From assembly GCF_024345575.1 (NCBI RefSeq), contig NZ_JAGQBJ010000012.1, forward strand, positions 1-64,000: 64,000 bases of DNA, in the 5' to 3' direction. The position numbers and the translations under genes are program-made. The notes under the pieces are model-generated. The model was given only the letters and a program-made list of their open reading frames with translations, searched no databases and was not told where the DNA came from. Shown one piece after another: positions 34,492-43,381 of this stretch (position 1 is its first letter; the number at the start of each line of letters is the position of its first letter). This DNA is from Cyanobium sp. Morenito 9A2. GTDB lineage: Bacteria; Cyanobacteriota; Cyanobacteriia; PCC-6307; Cyanobiaceae.

Positions 34492-35091
34492 TTACACAGG
34501 TTGCAACCAATGGAGCCCGTTTTCATCCAACCTGCCGTCGAAGGGCACATCCCAGGGATCAGCCGGAAGGGTTGGCACGGAGCATCCGGCTGGGGCGACG
34601 ATCAAGGCGGGGACGGCCCGCCAGGCGGGCTCCTGCCGCAGCCGGTCGTACCAGCCGCCCCCTGAGCCCAGGCGCAGTCCGCGGCCATCGAAGGCCAGGG
34701 CCGGCACCAGCATCAGCGCCAGTTCTGCCGGCTCCAGGGCTCGGCCGGCGGCCGGGGCGGGCACCCCACAGCCATCGCTTTTGAGTGGTTCAGCGGGATT
34801 CCAGGCGCGATAGGTGAGTTTCAGGTGGGAATCGACGTTCCGTGCCACCACCGCTGGCAAGGCGAGGCGCCCAGGCAGCCGCTCCGCCAGGGCGAGCAGG
34901 TCGGGCTCGCCGGCCAGGGGCCAGTAGAGCCCCAGGCGTTGACCTGGGCCCACCAAGGGGGGCACCACCACAAGGGCGACGTTCAACAGTGCCTGCTGGG
35001 ATGCTTCCAGCAGCGCCAGGCGCCGTGGCCGCCACTGCCGGCGCAGGGCAGTCTTGGCGGTCCCGGAGGCCTGCGGCCAGTCGTTGTTCAT
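34492..35091 (-). CDS. 5-formyltetrahydrofolate cyclo-ligase
   Basis: The enzyme converts 5-formyl-THF to 5,10-methenyl-THF using ATP. The 199-aa protein shows the family end signature [19 protein letters not shown] and the substrate region [13 protein letters not shown]. Its start overlaps the ruvC stop by 4 nt (ATGA), placing it last in the tight cytM-to-folate operon. Confidence 0.9.
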   Translation of the reverse strand: MNNDWPQASGTAKTALRRQWRPRRLALLEASQQALLNVALVVVPPLVGPGQRLGLYWPLAGEPDLLALAERLPGRLALPAVVARNVDSHLKLTYRAWNPAEPLKSDGCGVPAPAAGRALEPAELALMLVPALAFDGRGLRLGSGGGWYDRLRQEPAWRAVPALIVAPAGCSVPTLPADPWDVPFDGRLDENGLHWLQPV

Positions 35092-35552
35092 CGCTGGAAC
35101 CAGCCCGTGAGCGCCACCGCCAGGGCATCGGCAGCATCATCGGGCCGGGGCGGTTGCTCCAGGTTCAGCTCCCGCATCACCGCTACAAGCACCTCGTCCT
35201 TGGCGGCGTGGCCGGAGCCGGTGAGGGCCAGCTTCACCTGCATGGGTGGAAACTCCACCGCCGGCACGTTCAGGCGGGCCAGGGTCATCATCACCACCCC
35301 CCGGGCCTGCACCACGGAAATGGTTGTGCTGGAGCGGTAGAAGAAGAACTTCTCCACCGCCGCCAGTTGGGGGCGCCAGGTGCGCACCAGGGCACGCAGG
35401 TCCCGGGCGATCTCGACCAGGCGCTCCCCCTCGGGTTGGCCGGCCTCGGTCTGGATCACGCCGCAATCCACCAGAACCTGGCGGCCGGCGGCGATGTCGA
35501 TGACCCCATAACCGACCCGGGCCAGGCCGGGGTCGATGCCCAGGATCCTCAC
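35088..35552 (-). CDS. ruvC: Crossover junction endodeoxyribonuclease RuvC
   Basis: RuvC resolves Holliday junctions with RuvAB during recombination. The 154-aa protein has catalytic acidic residues at D7 ([15 protein letters not shown]), the Glu of [12 protein letters not shown], and the C-terminal [13 protein letters not shown]. It overlaps by 4 nt both chlI upstream and the cyclo-ligase gene downstream. Confidence 0.95.
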   Translation of the reverse strand: MRILGIDPGLARVGYGVIDIAAGRQVLVDCGVIQTEAGQPEGERLVEIARDLRALVRTWRPQLAAVEKFFFYRSSTTISVVQARGVVMMTLARLNVPAVEFPPMQVKLALTGSGHAAKDEVLVAVMRELNLEQPPRPDDAADALAVALTGWFQR

Positions 35553-36637
35553 CCCGCCAGCACGAGGCTGAAGGCGCTGCGATCGCTGGGCTCGGGTCGC
35601 TCGAACACCTTGCAGAACACCTTCACCACCCGATCGCCGGAATCGATCTGTTCGAGCGGGTCCTTGCGCAGCCGGTGGCGCAGGCAGCAGGCCACCACCC
35701 GGGCCACGTCGTCGTCAGTGACTTCACTGCGCCCTTCGAAGGCAGCCAGGGCCCGGGCCGCCCGGTTGGTGACGATGTCGCCGCGCAGGCCGTCCACATC
35801 CAGTTCACCGCAGACCGCCGAGATGCGCAGGCGCAGGTCGGGGTCGAGGGCCACTTGGGGAAGGCGTTGCTGGGCCTCCAACACCTTCTGCTGCAGGGCG
35901 TCCTGGGTGGGCTGCACTCGGTCGTTGAAGCCATCGGGGTCGGCATCGAAGCCCGTGCGCTGGTCCACCACCTGCACGCGCAGCTCCGGCTCGCGCACGG
36001 TGCGCACTTCGACGCTCATGCCGAAGCGATCGAGCAGCTGGGGCCTGAGTTCGCCCTCCTCAGGGTTGCCTGAGCCGATCAGCACGAAGCGGGCAGGGTG
36101 GCGCACCGACACCCCTTCGCGCTCCACGGTGTTCCAGCCGGAGGCGGCCGAATCGAGCAGCACGTCCACCAGGTGGTCGTCGAGCAGGTTCACCTCATCG
36201 ACGTAGAGCAGGCCGCGGTTGGCTTTGGCCAGCAGCCCGGGCTCGAAGGCGCGGATGCCTTCGCTGAGGGCCTTTTCGATGTCGATGGTTCCGCAGAGCC
36301 GGTCTTCGGTGGCCCCCAGGGGCAGGTCGACCATCGGCACCTGGCGGGGTTCCACAGGCAGGGTTTCGCCGCCATTGGCCCGCTGGCGCACCTCGGCGCT
36401 TTGCAGGTCGGGATCCGTGGGGGAGCTGTTGTAGGGATCACCCGCCACCACGTCGATCTCGGGAAGCAGGTCGGCGAGGGCCCGGATCGCCGTGGATTTG
36501 CCCGTTCCCCGGTCGCCCATGATCATCACGCCGCCGATGCGGGGATCGATCACATTCAGCAGCAGGGCCAGCTTCATCTCCTCCTGGCCGACGATGGCGG
36601 TGAAGGGGAAGACCCTGCGCTTCCGGTTCGGACTCAC
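35549..36637 (-). CDS. chlI: Magnesium chelatase ATPase subunit I
   Basis: ChlI is the AAA+ motor subunit that with ChlD and ChlH inserts Mg into protoporphyrin IX, the first committed step of chlorophyll synthesis. The 362-aa protein has Walker [11 protein letters not shown] (about residues 40-49), Walker [15 protein letters not shown], and the conserved [20 protein letters not shown]. It is embedded by 4-nt overlaps between a DUF3370 gene and ruvC. Confidence 0.96.
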   Translation of the reverse strand: MSPNRKRRVFPFTAIVGQEEMKLALLLNVIDPRIGGVMIMGDRGTGKSTAIRALADLLPEIDVVAGDPYNSSPTDPDLQSAEVRQRANGGETLPVEPRQVPMVDLPLGATEDRLCGTIDIEKALSEGIRAFEPGLLAKANRGLLYVDEVNLLDDHLVDVLLDSAASGWNTVEREGVSVRHPARFVLIGSGNPEEGELRPQLLDRFGMSVEVRTVREPELRVQVVDQRTGFDADPDGFNDRVQPTQDALQQKVLEAQQRLPQVALDPDLRLRISAVCGELDVDGLRGDIVTNRAARALAAFEGRSEVTDDDVARVVACCLRHRLRKDPLEQIDSGDRVVKVFCKVFERPEPSDRSAFSLVLAG

Positions 36638-38106
36638 GGCGTGCCTGGGGAAACTCCGGATTGTTTCACAGCCGGCTTTGGCCCTCCTGCCTGAACCGGC
36701 TCAGCCAAGGGCAGCAAGCTCAGCGCCTGGGGCGGGGTGGCATCGGCTGGATAGATCAGGCGCACGCGCAGGCGCCGCTGCTCCCGGGGCTCGAGGCTGA
36801 CCGTGCCGAGGGCCGGACCGCTCTGGCCCTGGCGCAGCACGAGGTGGAAGCCCTGGGGGCCCATGGGGCGGCCGGAGGCGCCATCGAGGCCCCGCACTTC
36901 GATCAGGCCGCGGAAGGTCACGGCCCGGGGCGGGGTGGTGTTGAAGCGCAGCCCACCGATCGGGGCGTCGCCCTTGAGGGGAGAGTCGAGGGCCAGCTGC
37001 AGGCGCACCGGGGCGCCGGTGTCGTTGACCAGGGGCAGGGTGAGGTCGTATTCGATGCCGTAGTTGCCGTGGGCGGCCCAGGCGGTGTCGGGGTAGCGGC
37101 TTTTCAGGGGGGCGGTCTGCACCTGACCGCTGCCGAGGCGGCCCCGCTCCAGGCTGCTGATCGGCCAGGACACGGGGGCACTGCGCACCGAAAGGGTGGC
37201 CCTGCCCGGGTCGGTGAGGCTGGCGCGCCAGAGGCTGCCCTGCTGGAGACCGCTCACGCGCGAGTAGATGATCGGCCCGCTGGTGCCCAGCGGCGAGGGG
37301 GGGTGCTCCTTGGGGCTGAGCTCGCCCTGGAGCAGCCTCAGCCATTCCGCTGTGGCGGGCGGTTGGTCACCGCCCAGGCTGGCCAGGGTGGCCACAGACA
37401 CCGGTCCATCGCTTTCAAGGCGCAGCTGCAGGTTGCGGCCATTGAGCAGCGGGTCGAGGCCGCGCACCGGCAGGGGCAAGGCCAGCAGGGTGGTGAGCTC
37501 GCCGGGGGCCAGGGTCCATTGCTCCGGCAGCAGCGGGTTGCGGGGTTGACGGGTGAGCAGTTCTCCCGCCACACGGCTGCCAGGGCCGGCGTAGGGGCCC
37601 TCGCCGTTCTGGGCGAGCAGGGGGGGCAGGGGAAGGAAGGGGGCGGCCGGCTGACGCGGATCACTGGATTGGGAGAGGGCCGTGGCACCGGCCAGCAGGC
37701 GCAGGCGCACGGGCCGGTGGCTCCGGGGAGCGGCCACCACCCCCAGCCAGAGGGTGGACGCCGCCGTTTCCGGCCGACCGGCGTAGACGTGGTGGCTGAA
37801 CAGTTCGAAGCGGCCTTGAAGGGGCAGATCCAGGTGGGCTCCGGGCACCGCCAGCGGTTGGCCGCCCAGCACCGCCTTGGGCTCGAAGCTGGAGAAAAGA
37901 ATCCCGGGGCTTCGGATCAGTTCGGGGTTGTTGTCGTTGATCACCAGCACCGGATCAAGCCTCCCCGGCAGCGGCCTGACCTGCTGGGGTCTCAGCACCA
38001 CCTCGGGTGAGGGATTCGCCCCCGCCAGGAGGGTCTGGGCCCCGCCGGGGCCAGCGACGATCAGGGGCAGAGCCAGCAGTGCGGCAACGACAAGTGGTCG
38101 GTTCAT
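36634..38106 (-). CDS. DUF3370 family exported protein
   Basis: The 490-aa cyanobacterial family protein has an N-terminal signal (LVVAALLALPLIVAGPGGAQ). Conserved regions include VVLRPQQVRPLPGRLDPVLV, a central SPLGTSGPIIYSRVSGLQQG, and AWAAHGNYGIEYDLTLPLVN. Family function is unknown; a periplasmic or outer-surface location is predicted. It overlaps its neighbours on both sides by 4 nt. Confidence 0.85.
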   Translation of the reverse strand: MNRPLVVAALLALPLIVAGPGGAQTLLAGANPSPEVVLRPQQVRPLPGRLDPVLVINDNNPELIRSPGILFSSFEPKAVLGGQPLAVPGAHLDLPLQGRFELFSHHVYAGRPETAASTLWLGVVAAPRSHRPVRLRLLAGATALSQSSDPRQPAAPFLPLPPLLAQNGEGPYAGPGSRVAGELLTRQPRNPLLPEQWTLAPGELTTLLALPLPVRGLDPLLNGRNLQLRLESDGPVSVATLASLGGDQPPATAEWLRLLQGELSPKEHPPSPLGTSGPIIYSRVSGLQQGSLWRASLTDPGRATLSVRSAPVSWPISSLERGRLGSGQVQTAPLKSRYPDTAWAAHGNYGIEYDLTLPLVNDTGAPVRLQLALDSPLKGDAPIGGLRFNTTPPRAVTFRGLIEVRGLDGASGRPMGPQGFHLVLRQGQSGPALGTVSLEPREQRRLRVRLIYPADATPPQALSLLPLAEPVQAGGPKPAVKQSGVSPGTP

Positions 38107-39194
38107 GGGGATGGTGCGCTGGCGGCCTTGGGATCCACCAGGCTTTGGGCCGCGGCCGCGGCCATGGCCCTGATCAGGTCGGTGGAGCGGGGATCGTTGA
38201 AGGGGCCTTTGACCATGAAGGCGGCCACGGCCCGATGGCCATTGGGCAACTCGATCAGGCCGGCGTCGGCGTAGGCGATGCCGATGTCGCCGGTCTTGTT
38301 GTAGATGGTGATGCCCTTGGCCAGCAGTTCGCTGTCGGGGTCGGAGGAATCCCCTCCCAGTCCCTGCAGGACCCCGAGGGGGATCAAGGTGTTGGTGCGT
38401 GATTTCCCCATGATCTCCCGGAAGAGGTCCCGGGCCCGGGGGCTGAGCTTGTCTCCGGTGTCCACCAGGGCGATGGTGCGGGCCAGATCATGGGCACTGG
38501 TGGTGTTGGTGCCCTCGAGATCCGGCAGCCAGTTGTTGATCACCGAGGCCCCCAGCCCCAGCGCCTGGAAGCGGGCGTTGAGGGTCACCTTGCCCCCCAG
38601 ACGCTTGATCAGCAAGTTGGTGGCGCTGTTGTCGCTGACCCGGATCATTTCGGTGGCCGCCTCGTAAAAGGGAAACCGTGTGCCGAGCGGTTTGTTGGCC
38701 ATCCAGCCGGCACCGGCGCCGATCACCTCCTTGCTGAGGATCAGGGGCTCGTTCCAGCGCAATTTGCCTTCATCGAGATCCTCCAGGGCCGCCAGCAGAA
38801 TGGGGCTCTTGATCGAGCTGGCGGCCGGCAGGGGGGTGTCGGCATTGAGCTGGGCGTAACGACCGTCATCGAGCACCAGCAGGAATCCTGAGGTCTGCAG
38901 ACCCTTCTGGGCTGCAGCGAGGGCGGCCCAGCGCTGGCTGAGCTCCGTGAGTTCGGTCTTGGTCTCGAAGCGACCCAGGGGCAGACCCCGAGGCAGGCCA
39001 CGTTCCAACCCAGGCACAGGGGGAAGTTTCGGAGGCGTCAGGCCATTGACCCCCGCCAGTCGGGGGGCCAGCACCTTGAGGGTGGTGCCGGTGATCACCC
39101 CCAGACCCACGCCGATCACCAGCAATCGCAGCACCAGCCGCAGGGGACGTCCCCAGCTGCCTGAACCTGGGCGGGTGGAGCGGCCGGAACTCAC
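38103..39194 (-). CDS. Class A beta-lactamase-like serine hydrolase
   Basis: The 363-aa protein has an N-terminal membrane anchor (LVLRLLVIGVGLGVITG) and a periplasmic penicillin-interacting domain. Active-site motifs are S126-S-I-K129, S187-D-N189, an omega-loop-like EGTN near 227-230, and K300-T-G302. In cyanobacteria such chromosomal proteins may be true beta-lactamases or cell-wall enzymes. Its place in a chlI/ruvC operon favours a housekeeping role, but that is inference. Confidence 0.85.
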   Translation of the reverse strand: MSSGRSTRPGSGSWGRPLRLVLRLLVIGVGLGVITGTTLKVLAPRLAGVNGLTPPKLPPVPGLERGLPRGLPLGRFETKTELTELSQRWAALAAAQKGLQTSGFLLVLDDGRYAQLNADTPLPAASSIKSPILLAALEDLDEGKLRWNEPLILSKEVIGAGAGWMANKPLGTRFPFYEAATEMIRVSDNSATNLLIKRLGGKVTLNARFQALGLGASVINNWLPDLEGTNTTSAHDLARTIALVDTGDKLSPRARDLFREIMGKSRTNTLIPLGVLQGLGGDSSDPDSELLAKGITIYNKTGDIGIAYADAGLIELPNGHRAVAAFMVKGPFNDPRSTDLIRAMAAAAAQSLVDPKAASAPSP

Positions 39195-39226
39195 GGTCGG
39201 AGGTGTTGCCGGGAACTGGGGCGACC

Positions 39227-39985
39227 CTAAGGGGTTGGCCTGCGGCTCGCCCAGCGCAGTTGCCGGACCATGCCCCGGACCAGGGCCACTTCCTCGCTGC
39301 TGATCTGCGCCCGTTGCAGCAGGGTGCGCACCTTGGCCATGCGGGCATGGCGGGTGTGGGGCAGCAGGAATCCCACCTCCAGCAGCAGGTTCTCGGCATC
39401 GCTCAAAGTGGCTTCCAGGTCACCGCGCAGTGCCGGATCGTCGATTGACCCAGGGGCGCTCAGCGCGGCAGGTCCTGGCGCTGCGGGGGGAAACTCCGCG
39501 AGCCGCCGCAGCTCGTGCAGGGCGATCGCCACCGCGTGGGAGAGGTTCAAGGAGGGGTAGCCGTCGTCCGTGGCGATGCGCAGAACCCGGCCCGCCAGCA
39601 GCAGCTCATCGGTGCTCAGGCCCCGGTCCTCGCGGCCGAACACCAGGGCGGTGGGGGCGTTCTGCTCCGTGGCCCGCAGCCAGGCCAGGGCGTCCACCGG
39701 CGCCTCCACCGGCACGGCAGCGGAATCCACGCGACCGCTGCAGGCCACCACCCGGCGGCAATCGGTCAGGGCAGCGGCCAGGTCGTCAAACAACTGTGCT
39801 TGCTCCAGCAGGGGTTGGGCGTGCACGGCCATGCGCCGGGCCTCTTCCCCCAGGTGATCGCAGCGGGGTGCGACCAGCCGCAGGTGCTGAAGCCCGAAGT
39901 TGGCGGCCAGGCGGGCGACGCTGCCCACGTTCAAGGGGCCGGCTGGCTCCACCAGCACCAGCACGGGTTGGACCGCGCTGTTCAC
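39227..39985 (-). CDS. TrmJ-like SPOUT tRNA/rRNA methyltransferase
   Basis: The 252-aa SAM-dependent 2'-O-methyltransferase carries the SPOUT motifs VLVEPAGPLNVGSVARLAAN, ALVFGREDRGLSTDEL and YPSLNLSHAVAIALHEL. The C-terminal extension (NLLLEVGFLLPHTRHARMAK, then RTLLQRAQISSEEVALVRGM) matches TrmJ, which modifies position 32 of tRNAs. The start overlaps the cytochrome gene stop by 4 nt. Confidence 0.88.
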   Translation of the reverse strand: MNSAVQPVLVLVEPAGPLNVGSVARLAANFGLQHLRLVAPRCDHLGEEARRMAVHAQPLLEQAQLFDDLAAALTDCRRVVACSGRVDSAAVPVEAPVDALAWLRATEQNAPTALVFGREDRGLSTDELLLAGRVLRIATDDGYPSLNLSHAVAIALHELRRLAEFPPAAPGPAALSAPGSIDDPALRGDLEATLSDAENLLLEVGFLLPHTRHARMAKVRTLLQRAQISSEEVALVRGMVRQLRWASRRPTP

Positions 39986-40389
39986 ACGAGGCTGTGCAGG
40001 TAGGCCAGCAGATCGGCCATCGCCTGGGGTTCGGGCTGGAACTTGGGCATCGGTGGGGTGCTGCCGCTGACCACCTGGTGGATCAAACGCGCATCGGAGC
40101 GGCGCTGGCTGACCCCATGCAGGTTGGGGCCCACCAGGCCCTGGGCGGCGATGCCGTGACAGCCGGCGCAGTTGATCAGGAACAGGCGGCCGCCGTTCTC
40201 GGCTGAACCCGTGTGCTCCAGGGTGCTGACGGTGTAGGGATCGCTGCGGGAGGCAGGGAGCACCACCAGCACGAGAAGTAGGCAGGCGGCGCTGGCCAGC
40301 AGCAGCAGGGCGGCGATCAGGCCGCGACGCGGCGGCGCAGGAGTGGTGCCGTCGGCTGTGCCGGTGGCAGCGACGGGCGGGCTGGTCAC
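39982..40389 (-). CDS. cytM: Cytochrome cM-like c-type cytochrome
   Basis: The product, about 135 aa, has an N-terminal transmembrane anchor (GLIAALLLLASAACLLLVLV) and one class I haem site, CAGCH, with the Met ligand in PPMPKFQPEPQAM. The layout fits cytochrome cM, which modulates electron transfer between photosynthesis and respiration. A GTG at 40389 was chosen because the longer open frame overlaps petG antisense. It is divergent from petG, 76 nt away. Confidence 0.7.
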   Translation of the reverse strand: MTSPPVAATGTADGTTPAPPRRGLIAALLLLASAACLLLVLVVLPASRSDPYTVSTLEHTGSAENGGRLFLINCAGCHGIAAQGLVGPNLHGVSQRRSDARLIHQVVSGSTPPMPKFQPEPQAMADLLAYLHSLV

Positions 40390-40465
40390 GGTTATGGAGG
40401 GTTGATTAACAAGCCTGCCTCGGCCATGGAAGAATTGTGCATCGAAGCCTCCGCCAGCTCCCTCC

Positions 40466-40579
40466 ATGATCGAACCCCTGCTCTGCGGCATCGTGCTCGG
40501 TCTGATCCCCGTGACGCTGCTGGGTCTGTTCGTGGCTGCCTGGAACCAGTACCGCCGCGGCAGTGCCCTCGAGGGCTGA
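40466..40579 (+). CDS. petG: Cytochrome b6f complex subunit PetG
   Basis: This 37-aa single-helix subunit begins [20 protein letters not shown] and ends with a short stromal-side tail ([12 protein letters not shown]). PetG is a small peripheral helix needed for stability of the cytochrome b6f complex in thylakoids. The start is ATG at 40466 and the stop is TGA at 40577-40579. Confidence 0.93.
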   Translation: MIEPLLCGIVLGLIPVTLLGLFVAAWNQYRRGSALEG

Positions 40580-40609
40580 AGTCGTACCAACCCCCAAGCG
40601 GCTGGCTCC

Positions 40610-41164
40610 TCAGCGGCTGAGGATCAACAGACTTGTGCTGCCATAACGGCGTTGGCCGCGGAGGGCCCAGCCATCCGGTACGTCGGGGATGGCGGTGCTG
40701 GAGCATTCCCACACCATGCGGCCCTCCGGTGTCAGCCAGCCGCGCTGGGCGATCCGTTCGGCCACCGGTCCGTGGAGGCCTGCTCCGTAGGGCGGATCGG
40801 CGTAGATCAGATCGAAGGCTGTCACTGGCGCTGATTCCAGCCAACCCAACACCTCCCGGGCTTCCAGCTGGGTGCTGGGGCGCTTCCCCGACCCTGCCAG
40901 GCCCAGGGCCACCGCCTCCAGGTTGCGCCGGGCAGCGGCGGCCACCCGGTGATGCCGTTCAACCGCCACCACGGCTGCGGCCCCCCGCTGCAGGGCCTCG
41001 CAGCCCATCACGCCACTGCCACAGAACAGATCCAGCCAGCGGCAACCGGCCAGGTCCGGCGCCAGCAGGTTCATCACCGCCAGGCGAACGCGGGCGGTGG
41101 TGGGGCGGGCGATCTCCCCAGGCGGACTTATCAGCTTGCGGCCGCCACTCAGCCGCAGGCTCAT
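40610..41164 (-). CDS. rsmD: 16S rRNA (guanine-966-N2)-methyltransferase RsmD
   Basis: RsmD methylates G966 of 16S rRNA in assembled small subunits. The 184-aa protein has SAM motifs WLDLFCGSGVMGCEALQRGA and the catalytic DPPYG in FDLIYADPPYGAG. The start at 41164 (MSLRLSGGRKL) overlaps hisH stop by 4 nt and matches family N-termini better than the 41194 alternative. Confidence 0.92.
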   Translation of the reverse strand: MSLRLSGGRKLISPPGEIARPTTARVRLAVMNLLAPDLAGCRWLDLFCGSGVMGCEALQRGAAAVVAVERHHRVAAAARRNLEAVALGLAGSGKRPSTQLEAREVLGWLESAPVTAFDLIYADPPYGAGLHGPVAERIAQRGWLTPEGRMVWECSSTAIPDVPDGWALRGQRRYGSTSLLILSR

Positions 41165-41796
41165 CGCACCAGCGCCGCAGGTCGCTCCACCCACGCGAGC
41201 CAGCGGCGCAGCAGCGCCTGGCCATCGCTGGAGGATTTCTCAGGGTGGAACTGGCAGGCGGCGATGGGGCCCGCCCAGATGGCGGCGGCCACCTCGGTGG
41301 CGCCGAAGGCCACCCGGGCCGTGATGCAGGCGGGATCGCTGGGGTCGGCGGCGTAGGAATGCACGAAGTAGACCCAGCTGGGCGATTCGGCGGTGATCAG
41401 CGGGCTGGGGGTTGCCGGAATCAACGGGGCCCAGCCCATGTGCGGCACAGGATGGCCGGGGCTGCGGGGCAGGGCGCGTACCCGACCCTTGATCAGGCCC
41501 AGGCCTTTGGACTGGCCTTCGTCGCTGCCCTCGAACAGCAGTTGCAGCCCCAGGCAGATCCCCAGCAGGGGGCGCCCGGCGCGGGTCCAGGCCTCCAGGG
41601 CCGGCACCAGCCCCGAGCCCTGCAATCGCTCCATCGCCGGATCAAAGGCTCCCACTCCCGGCAGAACCAGGGCCTGGCAGTCGGCGAAGGCCCCAGGCCG
41701 TTGCAGCAGCACCACCTCGGCCCCCAGGCGCTCGAAGGCCCGGGTGACGGAATGGAGGTTGCCCATGCCGTAGTCGATCAGGCCGATGCGGCTCAT
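41161..41796 (-). CDS. hisH: Imidazole glycerol phosphate synthase subunit HisH
   Basis: HisH is the glutaminase that supplies ammonia to HisF in histidine synthesis. The 211-aa protein shows the nucleophile Cys in LLGICLGLQLLF, the His-Glu pair in ACQFHPEKS, and the start IGLIDYGMGNLHSV. It overlaps a LOG-family gene upstream and rsmD downstream, each by 4 nt. Confidence 0.95.
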   Translation of the reverse strand: MSRIGLIDYGMGNLHSVTRAFERLGAEVVLLQRPGAFADCQALVLPGVGAFDPAMERLQGSGLVPALEAWTRAGRPLLGICLGLQLLFEGSDEGQSKGLGLIKGRVRALPRSPGHPVPHMGWAPLIPATPSPLITAESPSWVYFVHSYAADPSDPACITARVAFGATEVAAAIWAGPIAACQFHPEKSSSDGQALLRRWLAWVERPAALVR

Positions 41797-42779
41797 GGTT
41801 CCACGGCGCAGAGCCGCTCGCCTGGATGTTCCAGGGCTCCGCAGGGGGGCAACTCAAGGCTGTTGAGACGGTCGATCAGCTGGTAGAGCCTGCCGATGCG
41901 GCGCTTGTCGATCTGAAGGCGCAGGCAGGGCCGCAGGATGCCGTTGTCATCGCAGCTCTCGCCCGGCTGGATCGATCCCTCCTCCAACAGGTCGGCGAAG
42001 GCGTGGTTGAGCTGGCCCAGCTGGCTGCTGGGGAAGGGCACGTGCAGCAGCAATTCCAGTCGGTCGGCGCCGAACTGGGCGGTGTGGAAGACCCGGTAGA
42101 AGCGGCAGATCAGCTCGATGGCCCCATGGGCGGAGCGGGCTCGCATCAGCAAGGAGCTGTCCTCCGGGGAGATCAGCCCCCGCTGGGCCAGGCCCTCATG
42201 CACGTGGCGCTCCCAGCCCTCCCAGAAATCGTCACCCTCCGGGGCCAGCAGCACCAGGGGAATCGGCGGGGTGCGGCCCGTCTGGATCAAGGTGAGGGAT
42301 TCGAACAGTTCATCGAGGGTGCCGAAGCCCCCGGGCAAGACCACCAGGGCGTCGCTTTCGCGCAGGAAGAAGAGCTTGCGGGTGAAGAAGTAACGGAAAT
42401 GCAGCAACCGGCCATCGCAGCCACTGACGTAGCGATTGGCGTGCTGCTCGAAGGGCAGGTCCACATTCAGACCGATGCTGTTCTCACAGCCTGCGCCCTG
42501 GTTGGCGGCCTCCATCACGCCGCCGCCAGCACCGGTCATCACCTCGAAACCCTGGGCTACCGCCACCTCCGCCAACTCCTTGGCGACCGCATAGGCCGGC
42601 TCGCCGCGTGCCGTGCGGGCCGAGCCGAACACGGTGATCTTGCGGGTGGCCCGGTGGGGATGAAAGACCGCCAGGGCCTCGCTGATGTCGGCGAGGGAAC
42701 CGCTGATCAACCGCCAGCTGTCTTCGTCCGATTCATTGCGGCTGATCTCCAACAGGCTTACCAAAGCCCGCTGGATCAA
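41793..42779 (-). CDS. LOG family protein (TIGR00730-type Rossmann fold)
   Basis: The 328-aa protein shows the LOG motif PGGFGTLDELFE, preceded by VMTGAGGGVMEAANQGA. LOG proteins release free cytokinin bases or, more generally, hydrolyse nucleoside monophosphates. This long form, with ~50 extra N-terminal and ~100 C-terminal residues, is common in cyanobacteria. The start is TTG at 42779; coding-like sequence (SPLEALRTALQGHPQRR) continues in frame upstream without an ATG, so the true start may be earlier. Confidence 0.8.
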   Translation of the reverse strand: MIQRALVSLLEISRNESDEDSWRLISGSLADISEALAVFHPHRATRKITVFGSARTARGEPAYAVAKELAEVAVAQGFEVMTGAGGGVMEAANQGAGCENSIGLNVDLPFEQHANRYVSGCDGRLLHFRYFFTRKLFFLRESDALVVLPGGFGTLDELFESLTLIQTGRTPPIPLVLLAPEGDDFWEGWERHVHEGLAQRGLISPEDSSLLMRARSAHGAIELICRFYRVFHTAQFGADRLELLLHVPFPSSQLGQLNHAFADLLEEGSIQPGESCDDNGILRPCLRLQIDKRRIGRLYQLIDRLNSLELPPCGALEHPGERLCAVEP

Positions 42780-42865
42780 GCGCCGTTGGGGGTGCCCCTG
42801 CAGCGCGGTCCTGAGGGCCTCCAGGGGACTCTGACCAGGCAGATGGGGAGGGGTGGAGAAAGCGC

Positions 42866-43189
42866 TCAGAGGTATTTGGTGATAGTGCCGGAGAGGGTCG
42901 TCTTGGGCACAGCGCCCACCACGGTGTCGACCTTCTGGCCACCCTTGAAGACCATCAGGGTGGGGATGCTGCGGATGCCGTACTGGCTGGCAACGTTGGG
43001 GTTCTCGTCGGTGTTGAGTTTGAACACCTTGATGCGTCCTTCGAATTCCTTGGCGATCTCATCGACGATCGGCGCCACCATCCGGCAGGGGCCGCACCAG
43101 GGGGCCCAAAAGTCCACCAGCACGGGAACGTCGCTCTTGAGCACGTCCAGCTCAAAGGAGGCGTCGGTGACGGCAGCAGCGCTGGACAT
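42866..43189 (-). CDS. trxA: Thioredoxin (m-type)
   Basis: The 107-aa protein has the redox site WCGPC at residues 31-35 within [18 protein letters not shown] and the cis-Pro loop [11 protein letters not shown]. It reduces disulfides of photosynthetic and metabolic enzymes using ferredoxin- or NADPH-derived electrons. The length is standard. The terminator of the upstream guaB-type gene lies before it, so it probably has its own promoter in 43190-43260. Confidence 0.95.
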   Translation of the reverse strand: MSSAAAVTDASFELDVLKSDVPVLVDFWAPWCGPCRMVAPIVDEIAKEFEGRIKVFKLNTDENPNVASQYGIRSIPTLMVFKGGQKVDTVVGAVPKTTLSGTITKYL

Positions 43190-43261
43190 CCGAAGGGAGA
43201 TCAGGGTTGTTGGAATCTAGCAACCCTGTATGCGCAGACTCTCACGCCCGCGGCAAGGTGA

Positions 43262-43288
43262 AAGACAAAAGGCCCGGACGCGCCGGGC
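43262..43288 (-). terminator. Rho-independent terminator of the GuaB3-type gene
   Basis: On the minus strand GCCCGG and CCGGGC (43272-43288) form a GC stem, followed directly by TTTTGTCTTTC. It lies 94 nt beyond the GuaB3-type stop codon and before trxA. Confidence 0.75.
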
Positions 43289-43381
43289 TGGGGGGTGTGA
43301 GGAGTGTGTGAGCCGTAGCCCCCACAGCCCCAGGCTACGCCCGACTCGGATCGTTTATGTGTCGTTTGCGTGTGGGACGCA

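Noticed and set aside
36661-38010. 449-aa plus-strand open frame
   Set aside because: It is antisense to the DUF3370 gene, which has a signal peptide and conserved segments.
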